From NCBI GenBank assembly GCA_019752015.1, contig JAIEMQ010000006.1, positions 72,842 through 136,841 on the forward strand: 64,000 nucleotides of DNA, read 5' to 3'. The DNA comes from Cyanobacteriota bacterium. GTDB taxonomy: Bacteria; Acidobacteriota; Vicinamibacteria; Vicinamibacterales; UBA2999. Positions within the stretch are counted from its first letter, which is position 1; every line of letters begins with the position of its first letter. Of the stretch, positions 51,025-61,568 are shown one piece after another. Below the pieces are notes generated by a model that saw nothing but the letters and a program-made list of their open reading frames with translations, made no database searches and was not told the origin of the DNA. Position numbers and translations under genes: made by a program.

Positions 51025-51792
51025 CTACTTCGCCGCGGCGCCCGTAATGATGGCGAAGAACGACTTCGGATCGAGGCTCGCGCCGCCGACCAGCGCGCCG
51101 TCCACATCAGGCTCGGCGATCAGCTTCGCGATGTTGTCAGGCTTGACGCTGCCGCCGTACAACACGCGGCATTTCTCGGACGCATCGAGTCCAAACCACT
51201 GCTTCAATCGCTGGCGGATGTGGAAGTGCGCTTCGCCGGCCTGCGCCGGCGTGGCGTTGCGGCCGGTGCCGATCGCCCAGACCGGCTCGTAGGCGATCAC
51301 GATTCGGGACAGCTGCTCGCCCGTGACGCGATCGAGGCTTTCCTTGATCTGCTTGTCGAGCACCGCCATCGTCTCGTTGCGATCGCGCTGATCGAGCGTC
51401 TCGCCGACGCAGACGATCGGCACAAGTCCGCCGGTGATCGCGGCGTGCGTCTTCTTGTTGACGGTCTCGTTGGTGTCGCCGAACAGCGTGCGGCGTTCGG
51501 AGTGCCCGATGATCACCAGTCGCGCGCCGGTGGCATGAACCATTGCCGCGCTGACCTCACCGGTGAATGCGCCTTCACGCTCCCAATGCAGGTTCTGCGC
51601 GGCGACGCCGATGACGCTGCCTGCCGCGGCGTCGACCGCCGCGGAAAGCGACGTGAACGGCGGAGCGATCACGACGTCGACTCCGAACACCTTGGAAGCG
51701 GTGATCAACCCGCGCAAATCCTTGACGTACGTGACGGTCTCGGCGGCCGTCTTGAACATCTTGAAGTTGCCGGCGATCAGAGGTGTGCGCAC
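51025..51792 (-). CDS. tpiA: Triosephosphate isomerase
   Basis: 255 residues. Substrate Asn/Lys in [10 protein letters not shown], catalytic His in [17 protein letters not shown], catalytic Glu in [14 protein letters not shown], and phosphate-binding YGGSVKPDN. Interconverts dihydroxyacetone phosphate and glyceraldehyde 3-phosphate. It follows pgk by one base; the glycolytic trio gap-pgk-tpiA is one transcript reading toward the accessory region. Confidence 0.98.
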   Translation of the reverse strand: MRTPLIAGNFKMFKTAAETVTYVKDLRGLITASKVFGVDVVIAPPFTSLSAAVDAAAGSVIGVAAQNLHWEREGAFTGEVSAAMVHATGARLVIIGHSERRTLFGDTNETVNKKTHAAITGGLVPIVCVGETLDQRDRNETMAVLDKQIKESLDRVTGEQLSRIVIAYEPVWAIGTGRNATPAQAGEAHFHIRQRLKQWFGLDASEKCRVLYGGSVKPDNIAKLIAEPDVDGALVGGASLDPKSFFAIITGAAAK

Positions 51793-51793
51793 G

Positions 51794-53044
51794 TTATTTG
51801 TCCGGTAAGGCGGCGACTCCGGGAAGCTCCGCGCCGCCGAGGAATTCCAGCGAGGCGCCGCCGCCGGTCGAGATGTGCGTCATCTTATCCGCAACACCGG
51901 CCGCGTTGATCGCGGCGACCGAATCGCCGCCGCCGATGATCGTCGTGCCTTGTATTGCGGCAACGGCGTTGGCCACGGCCAGCGTGCCCTTCGCAAACGG
52001 CGCGACTTCGAAGACGCCCATCGGGCCGTTCCACACCACGGTTTTGGCGTCGGCGAGCAGCGCGGCATAGAGCCGCGCGCTTTCGGGGCCGATGTCGAGG
52101 CCCATCCGATCGCCAATCGCGGCATCGCCGACCTTCAATACTTCGGTCTTCGCGGCCGCATCGATCTCGTCGGCAACCACGTGATCGACCGGCAGCTGCA
52201 GCACCACGCCGCGGGCCTTGGCGTGATCGATGATCGATCGCGCCGCATCCTGCTTGTCTTCTTCCACGAGCGATTTGCCGACCGGCATGCCGAGCGCCTT
52301 GAAAAACGTGTAGGCCATTGCGCCGCCGATCAACAGGCGATCGACCCGGCCGAGCATGCTCTCGATCACTTCGATCTTGTCGGAGACCTTGGCGCCGCCG
52401 ATCACCGCGACGAAGGGGCGATCGGGTTGGCCAAGGGCCATGCCGAGGTAGCGCAGTTCTTTTTCCATCAGGAAGCCGGCGCCGGCTCTGGGGCTTGGGG
52501 CTTGGGGCTTGGGGCTTGAAAAATGCTCGACTATGCCGGCAACCGAGGCGTGCGCGCGATGGGCGGCGCCGAACGCATCGTCAACGTAAACGTCGGCGAG
52601 CTCGGCCAGCGACTTCGCGAATGCCGGATCGTTCTTTTCCTCCCCTGAGTGAAAGCGCAGGTTTTCGAGGAGGACGATCTGCGATCCACCTTCGCGCTCC
52701 GCGCTACGGTGGACAGGTCCGTGCTGTGCCGCCAGCACCGCGTTCTTCGCCGGCGCGCCGATGCAGTCCGGCGCGAACTCGATCTTGCGCTTCAGCAGCT
52801 CGCTCAAGCGATCCGCAACCGGCTTCAGGCTGAAATCGGGAGTCGGCTTGCCCTTCGGGCGTCCGAGGTGCGAGGCCAGGATCACCGTCGCGCCCTGATT
52901 CAGCGCGTAGGTGATGGTGGGCAGCGACGACATGATGCGGGTGTCGTCGGTGATCGCGCCGTTTTTGATCGGCACGTTGAAGTCGACGCGGATGAAGACT
53001 CGCTTGCCGTGAAGCTCGAGATCCTTGATGGAATATTTGTTCAT
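51794..53044 (-). CDS. pgk: Phosphoglycerate kinase
   Basis: 416 residues from the ATG at 53044 (a GTG precedes it). Signature [16 protein letters not shown], substrate loop [10 protein letters not shown], hinge-adjacent [16 protein letters not shown] and ATP-site [10 protein letters not shown]. Two family-atypical insertions are seen: [16 protein letters not shown], written by a 7-bp tandem array at 52490-52517, and the [20 protein letters not shown] segment. Both lie at surface loops, so activity is probably kept. Confidence 0.97.
   Translation of the reverse strand: MNKYSIKDLELHGKRVFIRVDFNVPIKNGAITDDTRIMSSLPTITYALNQGATVILASHLGRPKGKPTPDFSLKPVADRLSELLKRKIEFAPDCIGAPAKNAVLAAQHGPVHRSAEREGGSQIVLLENLRFHSGEEKNDPAFAKSLAELADVYVDDAFGAAHRAHASVAGIVEHFSSPKPQAPSPRAGAGFLMEKELRYLGMALGQPDRPFVAVIGGAKVSDKIEVIESMLGRVDRLLIGGAMAYTFFKALGMPVGKSLVEEDKQDAARSIIDHAKARGVVLQLPVDHVVADEIDAAAKTEVLKVGDAAIGDRMGLDIGPESARLYAALLADAKTVVWNGPMGVFEVAPFAKGTLAVANAVAAIQGTTIIGGGDSVAAINAAGVADKMTHISTGGGASLEFLGGAELPGVAALPDK
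52490..52517. repeat. 7-bp tandem array inside pgk
   Basis: Four perfect GGGGCTT units. Read on the minus strand they encode Ser-Pro-Lys-Pro-Gln-Ala-Pro-type residues absent from ordinary PGK. Four runs of four G separated by CTT fit an intramolecular G-quadruplex on the non-template strand. Confidence 0.9.
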
Positions 53045-53051
53045 CACGGTC

Positions 53052-53073
53052 AGGCGGGACTAAAGTCCCGCCT
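53052..53073. terminator. Perfect palindrome between gap and pgk
   Basis: AGGCGGGACT (53052-53061), AA, AGTCCCGCCT (53064-53073). It occupies most of the 37-bp gap-pgk spacer. I recall similar palindromes as dispersed repeats in acidobacterial genomes. It could attenuate pgk relative to gap or stabilise the gap messenger. Confidence 0.6.
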
Positions 53074-53081
53074 CTACGGCA

Positions 53082-54074
<993 letters not shown>

Positions 54075-54109
54075 TTAGCTGCGTTCCTCCGCGATCAAAT
54101 AAACGTCAA

Positions 54110-54161
54110 ATTGTACATTCACGCGCAGGCATCGACAAAGCGAAAGGTTTGCCGATACAAT
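54110..54161. promoter_or_regulatory. Divergent promoters of gap and waaA with overlapping -35 boxes
   Basis: Plus strand: TCGACA (54132-54137), 18 nt, TACAAT (54156-54161), reading into waaA. Minus strand: TTGTCG (54133-54138), 17 nt, TACAAT (54110-54115), reading into gap. The two -35 elements occupy the same bases, so polymerase can use only one direction at a time. Confidence 0.55.
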
Positions 54162-54175
54162 CGGTAAGTCCTTGA

Positions 54176-55504
54176 ATGTATAGCCTTTACAGCGTTCTGG
54201 TGCTGATCGTGGCGGTGGTTGCCTCGCCGTGGTTCATCTACCAGGCGCTCCGCCACAAGAAGTACGTCGGCAGCGTCGGCCAGCGCATGGGCTACCTGCC
54301 CGTGTCGTTCAACATGGACGGCGACGAATCGATCTGGGTGCACGCCGTCTCGGTCGGCGAAGTGCTGACAGCGCGGCCGTTGATCAGCGAGCTCAAACGC
54401 CGCTACCCGAACCTTCGCATGTTCCTGTCGACGACGACGATGGCGGGGCAGCAGCTGGCGCGGCGCAGCGTCCAGGACCTGGACGCGGTGTTCTATTTCC
54501 CGTTTGATTTCGGTTTCGTGGTCCGTCGCACGCTCGACCTCGTCCGTCCGAAGCTCTTCATCATGATGGAGACGGAGATCTGGCCGAACCTGCTGCGCGA
54601 ATGCCGGGTCCGCGGCGTCAAGACCGCCGTCGTCAACGGCCGGCTCTCGGCGCGATCGTTTCCGCGCTACAAGATGATTCGCCCGATGATGCGGCGCGTG
54701 CTCGACGACATCGACAAGTTCCTGGTGCAAAGCGAGGAGTCGGCGCGGCGCTTCATCGATCTCGGCGCCGATCCAGCGCGTGTTGTAGTCACCGGCAGCC
54801 TGAAATTCGATTCGCTCGAGGTGTCGCCGGCGCGCGCGCGCGATCGCGTGCTGCGCTATTTCCGCATGCCGGCGTCGCGGCCGGTGATCGTCTCCGGCAG
54901 CACGATGAAGGGCGAGGAGGTTGCGGTGCTGCGCGCATTCCGCCGCGTGCGGACCGCGTCGCCGAACACGCTGCTCGTGCTGGCACCGCGCAATCCGGAG
55001 CGCTTCGGAGAAGCGGAGCAGCTGGCGCGGCAGGAAGGCTGGAAGGTCGCGAAGCGATCCGATCTCGCCGTCGATGCGGAACCGCGCGTCGACGTGGTGA
55101 TCCTCGACACGATCGGCGAGCTGGCGACGATCTATCAGATCGCGACCGTAGTGTTTGTTGGCGGCAGCCTGGTTGCGACCGGCGGCCACAATGTGCTCGA
55201 GCCGGCGGTGTTCGGCAAGCCGATCGTGTTCGGACCGCACATGGAGAACTTCCTCGAGATCGCGGACGCGTTCGTCAGCAACGACGCCGGCGTGCAGCTT
55301 GCCGGCGAAGCGGAGCTCGACGAAGCGTTCGTGTCGCTGATGAGCGATCCGGTCCGCCGCGCGCGCCTCGGCGCCGCGGCCCGCGCGCTGGTCGAGGCCA
55401 ATCGCGGCGCCAACGAAAAGAGCGTCACGGTGCTGTCGACGCTGCTGCCGCAGGAGCCGCGCGCGTATCCCGCCAACGTGAGGCCGTTCAGACCCCTTGC
55501 TTGA
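54176..55504 (+). CDS. waaA: 3-deoxy-D-manno-octulosonic acid (Kdo) transferase
   Basis: 442 residues. N-terminal membrane anchor (LYSVLVLIVAVVASPWFIYQ), WVHAVSVGEVLTARPLI with the conserved Glu, FIMMETEIWPNLLREC, VSGSTMKGEEVAVL and FVGGSLVATGGHNVLEPAVF, all typical of WaaA/KdtA (GT30). It adds Kdo to lipid IVA at the inner membrane. First gene of the lipid A/heptose operon; it overlaps lpxK by 8 nt. Confidence 0.97.
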   Translation: MYSLYSVLVLIVAVVASPWFIYQALRHKKYVGSVGQRMGYLPVSFNMDGDESIWVHAVSVGEVLTARPLISELKRRYPNLRMFLSTTTMAGQQLARRSVQDLDAVFYFPFDFGFVVRRTLDLVRPKLFIMMETEIWPNLLRECRVRGVKTAVVNGRLSARSFPRYKMIRPMMRRVLDDIDKFLVQSEESARRFIDLGADPARVVVTGSLKFDSLEVSPARARDRVLRYFRMPASRPVIVSGSTMKGEEVAVLRAFRRVRTASPNTLLVLAPRNPERFGEAEQLARQEGWKVAKRSDLAVDAEPRVDVVILDTIGELATIYQIATVVFVGGSLVATGGHNVLEPAVFGKPIVFGPHMENFLEIADAFVSNDAGVQLAGEAELDEAFVSLMSDPVRRARLGAAARALVEANRGANEKSVTVLSTLLPQEPRAYPANVRPFRPLA

Positions 55505-56462
55505 TTCCCTGTACGGGCAGGTGATGCGCGTGCGGCGCCGGCGCATGGAGCGCCGGCCGCACCGCCGGCGGCATCTTTCGAAACCCGTGATCAGCATCGG
55601 CAATTTATCGATGGGCGGTACCGGGAAAACGCCGGTGGTCGCGGCAATCGCGCAGTGGCTCGTCGATCAGGGGCAGCGCCCGGCGATCCTGAGCCGCGGT
55701 TACGCGCGAGAGGATGCCGTCGATGGCGTCGTTGTCGTCGATCAGTCGACGCCAGTCAGTCGTGCAGGCGACGAGCCGCTGATGCTGGCGCGGCAAGTGC
55801 GCGGCGCAACGGTCTGCGTATCTCCCGATCGGTATCTCGGCGGCGTGCTCGCGGAGAAACTCGGCTGCACCGTTCACATCCTCGACGATGGGTTTCAGCA
55901 CATCGAGCTGGCGCGCGATCTGGATATTCTCGTGACGACGATCGGAGAGATTCCGAAGGGCCGGGTGATTCCAATGGGGCGGCTGCGAGAGCCGAAGGAT
56001 GCCGCGGCCCGCGCGCATTTTCTCGTCGCGACCGACGCGACGGCCGGTGCGGCAAGTGCCGAAGCGTGGGAGTTGGGAATCTCACAGGCGTGTGGAGTAC
56101 GCCGCACACCTGGTGAGCCTGTCGGGATCCGGGAGCCGGGAGCCGGGAACCGGCCCAACAAAATTGTGGCGGTTGCCGGCATTGCGAATCCGGACCGCTT
56201 CATCACCTCCTTGCGCGAGGCCGGATACAACGTCGTCGACTCGATCACTTTTCCCGATCATCATCGCTACACCGCGAAAGATCTCGCCGCGATCGAATCG
56301 AAGATGAAAGGATCCGGCGCCGAGGCGGTGTTGACGACCGACAAGGACGGCGTCCGCTTTGAATCCCTTTCGCCCTCGTTCCCGCTCTATCGCGTGCCGC
56401 TGATCGTTGAATTCGATTCGCCGGATGCGTTGTTTGCATCGGTGAAGGCGGTGCTGGGGTGA
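55497..56462 (+). CDS. lpxK: Tetraacyldisaccharide 4'-kinase
   Basis: 321 residues from a TTG at 55497 inside the waaA end; MLDSLYGQVMRVRRRR is the usual LpxK opening. P-loop ISIGNLSMGGTGKTPV, then LSRGYAR and DDGFQHIELARDLDILV. It phosphorylates the lipid A precursor at the 4' position. An extra segment GIREPGAGNRP is encoded by four 7-bp repeats (56125-56152), just before the VAVAGIANP motif. The stop overlaps the next start (GTGA). Confidence 0.95.
   Translation: MLDSLYGQVMRVRRRRMERRPHRRRHLSKPVISIGNLSMGGTGKTPVVAAIAQWLVDQGQRPAILSRGYAREDAVDGVVVVDQSTPVSRAGDEPLMLARQVRGATVCVSPDRYLGGVLAEKLGCTVHILDDGFQHIELARDLDILVTTIGEIPKGRVIPMGRLREPKDAAARAHFLVATDATAGAASAEAWELGISQACGVRRTPGEPVGIREPGAGNRPNKIVAVAGIANPDRFITSLREAGYNVVDSITFPDHHRYTAKDLAAIESKMKGSGAEAVLTTDKDGVRFESLSPSFPLYRVPLIVEFDSPDALFASVKAVLG
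56125..56152. repeat. 7-bp tandem array inside lpxK
   Basis: GGGATCC, GGGAGCC, GGGAGCC, GGGAACC in perfect register. It adds codons absent from ordinary LpxK and provides regularly spaced GGG runs. Confidence 0.85.
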
Positions 56463-57388
56463 GGGATGCGATCGAGTACTGGTCGGTGGTCACCGTTCGC
56501 GCGATCGCGACCCGGTTGCCCGACGCGGTGGTCCGCGCGTGGGGCTCGGCGCTTGGGCTGATGTTTTACGCCGTCGACTGGCGGCATCGGCGAGTCGCCC
56601 TGGCGAATCTCGAACAGTGCTTTCCGAACAAGACCGTCGGCGAACGGCGCACGATCGCCCGCGCGACGTTCAAGCATTTCGGGCAGGTGCTGCTGAAGCT
56701 CCTGACCTTCAGCGCGCTGACGCCGGAGGAGATGCTCGAACGCGCCGAGTATGAAGGCGACGAGCGCGTGCGCCTGGCCTACGCCAAGGGCAAAGGTGTG
56801 TTGTTCTTCACCGGCCACTTCGGCTTCTGGGAATGCCAGGCGGTCGCTCACGCAGTGAAGCTGCGACCGATCGGCGTGCTGGCGCGAACGCTCGACAATC
56901 GCCGGTTGAACGATCTCCTCGAGCGCATGCGCACCACGACCGGCAATCACGTGATCTACCGCCAGGGCGCGGTGCGGCGCGTGTTGAAGACGCTCGCCGC
57001 CGGCGAAGGCGTCGCGCTGATGATCGATCAGCACATGCACAGCCCCGACGCGATCTGGGTGAACTTTTTCCGGCGCCCGGCGGCGACCACGTCAACGCTG
57101 GCGGCACTGGCGATTCGCACCGGCGCGGCGGTGATCCCGGTGTTCGCGCATCCGCTGCCGGATGGCCGCTATCGATTCGTTTACGAATCGCCGGTGCAGC
57201 TGCCCGACGGCGACGGCCCGGACGCGATTCGCGAGTTCACGCAGCGCTGCACCGACGTCCTCGAGATGCACGTGCGCACCAGGCCGCACCTGTGGCTGTG
57301 GATGCACCGCCGCTGGCGCGACGCGCCGGCGCCGGACACACCGGGCATGTTCCCACAGGCGAGGAACGAAGAAGACGCTGATGAGTGA
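56459..57388 (+). CDS. Lipid A late acyltransferase (LpxL/HtrB family)
   Basis: 309 residues from a GTG overlapping the lpxK stop. The catalytic H-x4-[DE] motif is FTGHFGFWECQAV; further family motifs are NLEQCFPNKT, VYR-like VIYRQGAVRRVLK and MIDQHMHSPDAIWVNFFRRP. Transfers a secondary acyl chain to Kdo-lipid A. Which position is acylated cannot be told. Confidence 0.93.
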   Translation: MRDAIEYWSVVTVRAIATRLPDAVVRAWGSALGLMFYAVDWRHRRVALANLEQCFPNKTVGERRTIARATFKHFGQVLLKLLTFSALTPEEMLERAEYEGDERVRLAYAKGKGVLFFTGHFGFWECQAVAHAVKLRPIGVLARTLDNRRLNDLLERMRTTTGNHVIYRQGAVRRVLKTLAAGEGVALMIDQHMHSPDAIWVNFFRRPAATTSTLAALAIRTGAAVIPVFAHPLPDGRYRFVYESPVQLPDGDGPDAIREFTQRCTDVLEMHVRTRPHLWLWMHRRWRDAPAPDTPGMFPQARNEEDADE

Positions 57389-58403
57389 GCGCATCGTCGT
57401 GATCGCGCCGAATTGGCTTGGCGACGCCGTGATGGCGCTGCCGGCGTTCGCCGATTTGCGCCGGCACTTTTCATCCGCTCACATCGCCGTGGCCGCGCGG
57501 CCGCCGGTGGCGCCGATGTACGCAATGGTGAGCGGCGTCGACCAGGTGATCACGCTGCCCGGCGGTGGAGGATGGCGCGCGTGGACCGGATGGCGGGAGG
57601 ACGTGCGCGCGCTCGAGGCTGGATCGTTTGAGACGGCGATCCTGCTTCCGAATTCGTACGGTGCCGCGCGCAACGCGTCGAAAGCCGGCATTCGCGAGCG
57701 ATGGGGATACGCCACCGATGGACGCGGCCGGCTGTTGACGCGCGCGATCGATCCTCCACACGGCGATCTGCACCAGCGCGCCTACTACCAGGCGTTGACG
57801 AAAGCGCTCGGCATCCAGGAAGGACCGCCGTTCGCATCGGTGCGTCCCGACCGTGCAAAGGCGCGGGACGTTCTTCGGGAAATCGGCCTCGACATCGATG
57901 AGCCATTCGTCGTGTTCGCGCCCGGAGCCGCGTACGGGCGCGCCAAGCAATGGCTGCCGGAGCGCTATGCGGAACTGGCGGACCTGATCATCAACGAGCG
58001 CGGGTGGAGCGTGATGATGGTCGGCGCCGGCGTCGATCGATCGACGTGCGACGACATTGCGCGGCGGCTGCCGAAGGGAGGGACGCGCATCAACCGGCTG
58101 ATCGATTTCAGCGGCAAGAGCGATCTGCCGACGCTGGCCGGCATTCTCGGCGAAGCGCGCGCCGTGGTCTCGAATGATTCGGGGGCGATGCACCTGGCCG
58201 GAGCCGTCGGCACGAAGGTGATTGCCGTATTCGGGCCGACGCGCGAGCGCCAGACGTCGCCGCTGCCGTCGGGACCCGACGCCCCGGCACCGGTCGTGAT
58301 TACCCACGACGTGTTCTGCCGGCCCTGTATGCTTCGGGAGTGCCCGATCGATCATCGCTGCATGCGCCGCATCAGCGCTCGCCAGGTCTTCGACGCGATA
58401 TGA
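57381..58403 (+). CDS. waaF: LPS heptosyltransferase II
   Basis: 340 residues from the ATG at 57381, overlapping the acyltransferase end by 8 nt. GT9 family: IVVIAPNWLGDAVMALPAF, LLPNSYGAARNASKAGIRER, FAPGAAYGRAKQWLPERYAE and SNDSGAMHLAGAVGTKVIAV. Asn-Ser after WLGD/ILLPNS and FCRPCMLRECPIDHRCM tail fit WaaF better than WaaC. Adds the second heptose to the inner core. Confidence 0.94.
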   Translation: MSERIVVIAPNWLGDAVMALPAFADLRRHFSSAHIAVAARPPVAPMYAMVSGVDQVITLPGGGGWRAWTGWREDVRALEAGSFETAILLPNSYGAARNASKAGIRERWGYATDGRGRLLTRAIDPPHGDLHQRAYYQALTKALGIQEGPPFASVRPDRAKARDVLREIGLDIDEPFVVFAPGAAYGRAKQWLPERYAELADLIINERGWSVMMVGAGVDRSTCDDIARRLPKGGTRINRLIDFSGKSDLPTLAGILGEARAVVSNDSGAMHLAGAVGTKVIAVFGPTRERQTSPLPSGPDAPAPVVITHDVFCRPCMLRECPIDHRCMRRISARQVFDAI

Positions 58404-58430
58404 GGGCTTGGGACCTGGGGCCTGGGGCTT
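58403..58430. repeat. 7-bp tandem array at the gmhB start
   Basis: AGGGCTT, GGGACCT, GGGGCCT, GGGGCTT, from the waaF stop to the likely TTG start of gmhB. It replaces any normal ribosome binding site and even supplies the start codon; the words are close to the pgk array. Confidence 0.85.
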
Positions 58431-59004
58431 GAAAAAAGCAGTCTTTCTCGATCGGGACGGGACGCTCAACGTCGACGTCGGCTATCTGCATCGGCTCGAG
58501 GATCTCGAGCTGTTCCCGTGGACGACCGATGCGCTGCGGCTGCTGAAGCGCGCCGGCTACACGCTGATCGTCGTCACCAACCAATCGGGCATCGCGCACG
58601 GATTGATCGATCCGGGCTTCGTGCAGATCTGCCACGATGAAATGCGCCGGCGGTTGCAGTCGGGAGGCGCCGATCTCGACGCGCTGTATTACTGCAACCA
58701 TCATCCGCGCGGATCGGTGAAGGAACTGAGCGTCGATTGCCGATGCCGCAAGCCGCTGCCCGGCATGGTCGAGGATGCGGCGCGCGATCTCGGTGTCGAT
58801 CCGACGCAGTCGTGGGTCGTCGGCGACAAGTGGCTCGATGTCGATCTCGGCCACGCCGTCGGCGCGAAGTCGATCCTGGTTCGCACCGGCTGGGGCGAGG
58901 AGCAGGAGCAGCGGCGGCCGCCGAATCAAAGAGTCAACGCCGTCTGCGACAACCTGATTCATGCGGTGTCGGTAATCCTTCATAATGGGCCACTGATCGG
59001 ATGA
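58429..59004 (+). CDS. gmhB: D-glycero-beta-D-manno-heptose-1,7-bisphosphate 7-phosphatase
   Basis: 191 residues from a TTG at 58429 (an upstream TTG at 58408 is inside the tandem array). HAD-family motifs: nucleophile FLDRDGTLN, motif II VVTNQSG, zinc-loop CNHHPRG...CRCRKPLPGM and motif IV VVGDKWLDVDLGHA. Removes the 7-phosphate in ADP-heptose synthesis. Its stop overlaps the hldE-type kinase start (ATGA). Confidence 0.95.
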   Translation: MKKAVFLDRDGTLNVDVGYLHRLEDLELFPWTTDALRLLKRAGYTLIVVTNQSGIAHGLIDPGFVQICHDEMRRRLQSGGADLDALYYCNHHPRGSVKELSVDCRCRKPLPGMVEDAARDLGVDPTQSWVVGDKWLDVDLGHAVGAKSILVRTGWGEEQEQRRPPNQRVNAVCDNLIHAVSVILHNGPLIG

Positions 59005-60032
59005 GTCCCAGGGCCACAGAAAGCACAGAAAGCTCAGAATCTCTTCTCGCGTTGATTGCGGCATTGCGCCGCAAGCGCGTTGTCGTCTTCGGTGATTTGA
59101 TCGCCGACGAATTCGTCTATGGGCGCATTGCTCGCGTCTCGCGCGAGGCGCCGGTCCTGATCCTCGAATACGACGCCACTGAGATCGTTCCCGGCGGCGC
59201 GGGCAATGCCGCCAATAACGTCGCGAGCCTGGGCGGCATGGTCACACTCGTGTCGCTCGTCGGCCGGGATGAGCCCGGCGATCGGCTGTTCAAGGTCCTG
59301 CCGAAGAGCGTTGACCGCGCCGGTCTGACGCGGCCGCGCGCGTATCGCACGCCGGTAAAAACGCGCATTCTCGCCGGCGGCATCCACTCGGCGAAGCAGC
59401 AGGTGGTGCGCATCGATCGCCACACCGCGGAGCCGGTGGTCGACGCGCATCGCAAGGCTGCGGAACGAGCGGCGAAGCGCGCGATCAAGACCGCCGATGC
59501 CGTGTTGATCTCCGATTACGGATCGGGCCTCGTGCAGCCGCGCTTCGTCGCGGAGCTGGCCGCCGCGGTCAACGGCCGCGTCCCGATCCTGATCGACTCG
59601 CGCTATGCGCTGACGCGTTATCGCGGCCTTACCGCCTGCACGCCGAACGAATCAGAGGTCGAGCAGGTGCTCGGCGTGAAGATCGACGACAACCGTCGCG
59701 TGCTCGAGCGCGCCGGCCGCAAACTGCTCGAGCAGACCGGAATGGCCGCGGTGTTGATCACGCGCGGCAGCCGCGGCATGGCGCTGTTCGAGCCGGACAA
59801 GCCGACTGTCCACATCCCGATCTTCGGCTCCGATCAGATCGCCGACGTCACCGGCGCCGGCGACACGGTGATGGCGACGATGACGCTGGCGCTGGCGGCG
59901 GGAGGATCGTTCGAACAAGCCGCGCGCCTCGCCAACTATGCCGGCGGCATTGTCGTGATGAAGAGAGGCACCGCCACCGTCTCTGCCGCCGAGCTCCGCC
60001 GCGCCCTCCTTCGCCAAGGCTTCGGAGGGTAA
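59001..60032 (+). CDS. D-glycero-beta-D-manno-heptose-7-phosphate kinase (RfaE domain 1)
   Basis: 343 residues, PfkB/ribokinase fold: VVVFGDLIADEFVYG, GGAGNAANNVASLGG, CTPNESEVEQVLG and the catalytic VTGAGDTVMATMTLA. Equivalent to the kinase half of HldE; the adenylyltransferase half is a separate gene 10 nt downstream. Makes heptose 1,7-bisphosphate. Confidence 0.95.
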   Translation: MSPRATESTESSESLLALIAALRRKRVVVFGDLIADEFVYGRIARVSREAPVLILEYDATEIVPGGAGNAANNVASLGGMVTLVSLVGRDEPGDRLFKVLPKSVDRAGLTRPRAYRTPVKTRILAGGIHSAKQQVVRIDRHTAEPVVDAHRKAAERAAKRAIKTADAVLISDYGSGLVQPRFVAELAAAVNGRVPILIDSRYALTRYRGLTACTPNESEVEQVLGVKIDDNRRVLERAGRKLLEQTGMAAVLITRGSRGMALFEPDKPTVHIPIFGSDQIADVTGAGDTVMATMTLALAAGGSFEQAARLANYAGGIVVMKRGTATVSAAELRRALLRQGFGG

Positions 60033-60042
60033 ACCACCGCCA

Positions 60043-60543
60043 ATGGGTGAGATTCTCGATCGAGCCGCGCTGGCCGAACGTGTCCGGCAGGATCGCGCGC
60101 GCGGATTGAAGATTGCCTTCGCGAACGGCGCCTTCGATCTCCTGCACGTCGGCCACATCCGCTATCTCGAAGGCGCGAAGCGGGAAGCTGACCGGCTCGT
60201 GGTCGCGATCAACAACGATCAATCCGTTCGCGGCCTGAAGGGGCCGAACCGGCCGATCCTCGCTGAGAACGATCGTGCGGAGCTCGTTGCCGCACTGCGA
60301 GCGGTTGATTATGTCGTGGTGTTTGACGAGCCGACCGTCGCCGCGCTGATCGAGCTGCTGAAGCCCGATGTGCACTGCAAAGGCACCGACTACACCGTCG
60401 ACACCGTCCCCGAGCGAGACACCGTTCGCGCCTACGGCGGCCGCATCGCGATCGTCGGCGATCCGAAGGATCATTCGACGACGGATTTGCTGTCACGACT
60501 CAAACCGCAGGCCCTGAGCGAGCGGAAGCGAGTCGAAGGGTGA
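60043..60543 (+). CDS. D-glycero-beta-D-manno-heptose 1-phosphate adenylyltransferase (RfaE domain 2)
   Basis: 166 residues of the nucleotidyltransferase family: FANGAFDLLHVGHIRYL (H-x-G-H), GLKGPNRPILAENDRAELVA and KGTDYTVDTVPE. Produces ADP-heptose for the heptosyltransferases encoded on both sides. Overlaps waaC by 4 nt (GTGA). Confidence 0.95.
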   Translation: MGEILDRAALAERVRQDRARGLKIAFANGAFDLLHVGHIRYLEGAKREADRLVVAINNDQSVRGLKGPNRPILAENDRAELVAALRAVDYVVVFDEPTVAALIELLKPDVHCKGTDYTVDTVPERDTVRAYGGRIAIVGDPKDHSTTDLLSRLKPQALSERKRVEG

Positions 60544-61568
60544 GGATCCTGATCGTTCGCCTGAGCGCGCTCGGCGACATTGTCCACGCGCTGCCGGTGC
60601 TGCCGGCGATCAAGCACGCGATGCCCGGCGCGCAGGTCGACTGGCTGGTCGAAGAGAACTACGCCTCGATCCTGTCGATGGCCGCCGGCCTTCGCAAGCG
60701 CGTGATCGTGCGCGCCACGCGCACGTTCGAAACCGCCGACACAATCTCATTCGGCGGCCTGCTCGGCTTCCACGCAGCGGCGAAATATCTCTGGAACCAG
60801 GACTACGATTTCGCGCTCGACCTGCAGGGCCTGATCAAGTCGGCGATCTGGGCGCGTCTTTCCTTTGCCGATCGTGTTGTGGGCTTCGATCCGCCGAACC
60901 TTCGTGAACCACAGGCAGCGTTTCTGTACTCCCAGACTGTTACGCCAGTCGATGCGACGCATGTCATCAGGAAAAATCTGTCGATCCTCTCGGCGCTGCA
61001 GATAAAGCCGGGCGGGCTCGAAATGCCGCTGACGCCGCAGGCATCGGCAGACACCACCGCGGCGATCGAAACCGCCGGCGGGTCGCTTGGCTACATCGTG
61101 TTGAATCCCGGAGCGGCGTGGCCGAACAAGCGGTGGCCGCCGGAACGGTTTGGCGCGCTCGCCGCATCGCTGCAGGATCGCACCGGCTTGCGATCGCTGG
61201 TGACATGGGGGCCGGCCGAGCGCGATCTCGCCAATGCCGTCGTCAACGCATCGGATGGATCAGCAGGGCTTGCGCCGGCGACGTCGGTGTCCGATCTCGC
61301 GGTGCTGATGCGCGAAGCGGCGCTCGTGGTCTCTGGCGACACCGGGCCGCTCCACATTGCCGCGGCGATGGGGACGCCGCTCGTCGGCTTATATGGGCCG
61401 ACCTGGCCGGAACGCAACGGGCCATGGGACCCGGAAGACGTCGTGATCTCGCGGGCGAACGTGTGCGTGTGCCATCACAAGCGGCACTGCCTGCGCGGCG
61501 CGCCGTGCATCGAAACGATCACGCTCGATGAAGTCGTGTCGGCGAGTGCGAAGCGGCTGGTCAAGTGA
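60540..61568 (+). CDS. waaC: LPS heptosyltransferase I
   Basis: 342 residues from a GTG. GT9 motifs: ILIVRLSALGDIVHALPVL, DFALDLQGLIKSAI, VLNPGAAWPNKRWPPERFGA and SGDTGPLHIAAAMGTPLVGL. The LSALGD start and DLQGLIKS are WaaC-like. Adds the first heptose to Kdo. Ends in a GTGA overlap with the next gene. Confidence 0.94.
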   Translation: MRILIVRLSALGDIVHALPVLPAIKHAMPGAQVDWLVEENYASILSMAAGLRKRVIVRATRTFETADTISFGGLLGFHAAAKYLWNQDYDFALDLQGLIKSAIWARLSFADRVVGFDPPNLREPQAAFLYSQTVTPVDATHVIRKNLSILSALQIKPGGLEMPLTPQASADTTAAIETAGGSLGYIVLNPGAAWPNKRWPPERFGALAASLQDRTGLRSLVTWGPAERDLANAVVNASDGSAGLAPATSVSDLAVLMREAALVVSGDTGPLHIAAAMGTPLVGLYGPTWPERNGPWDPEDVVISRANVCVCHHKRHCLRGAPCIETITLDEVVSASAKRLVK

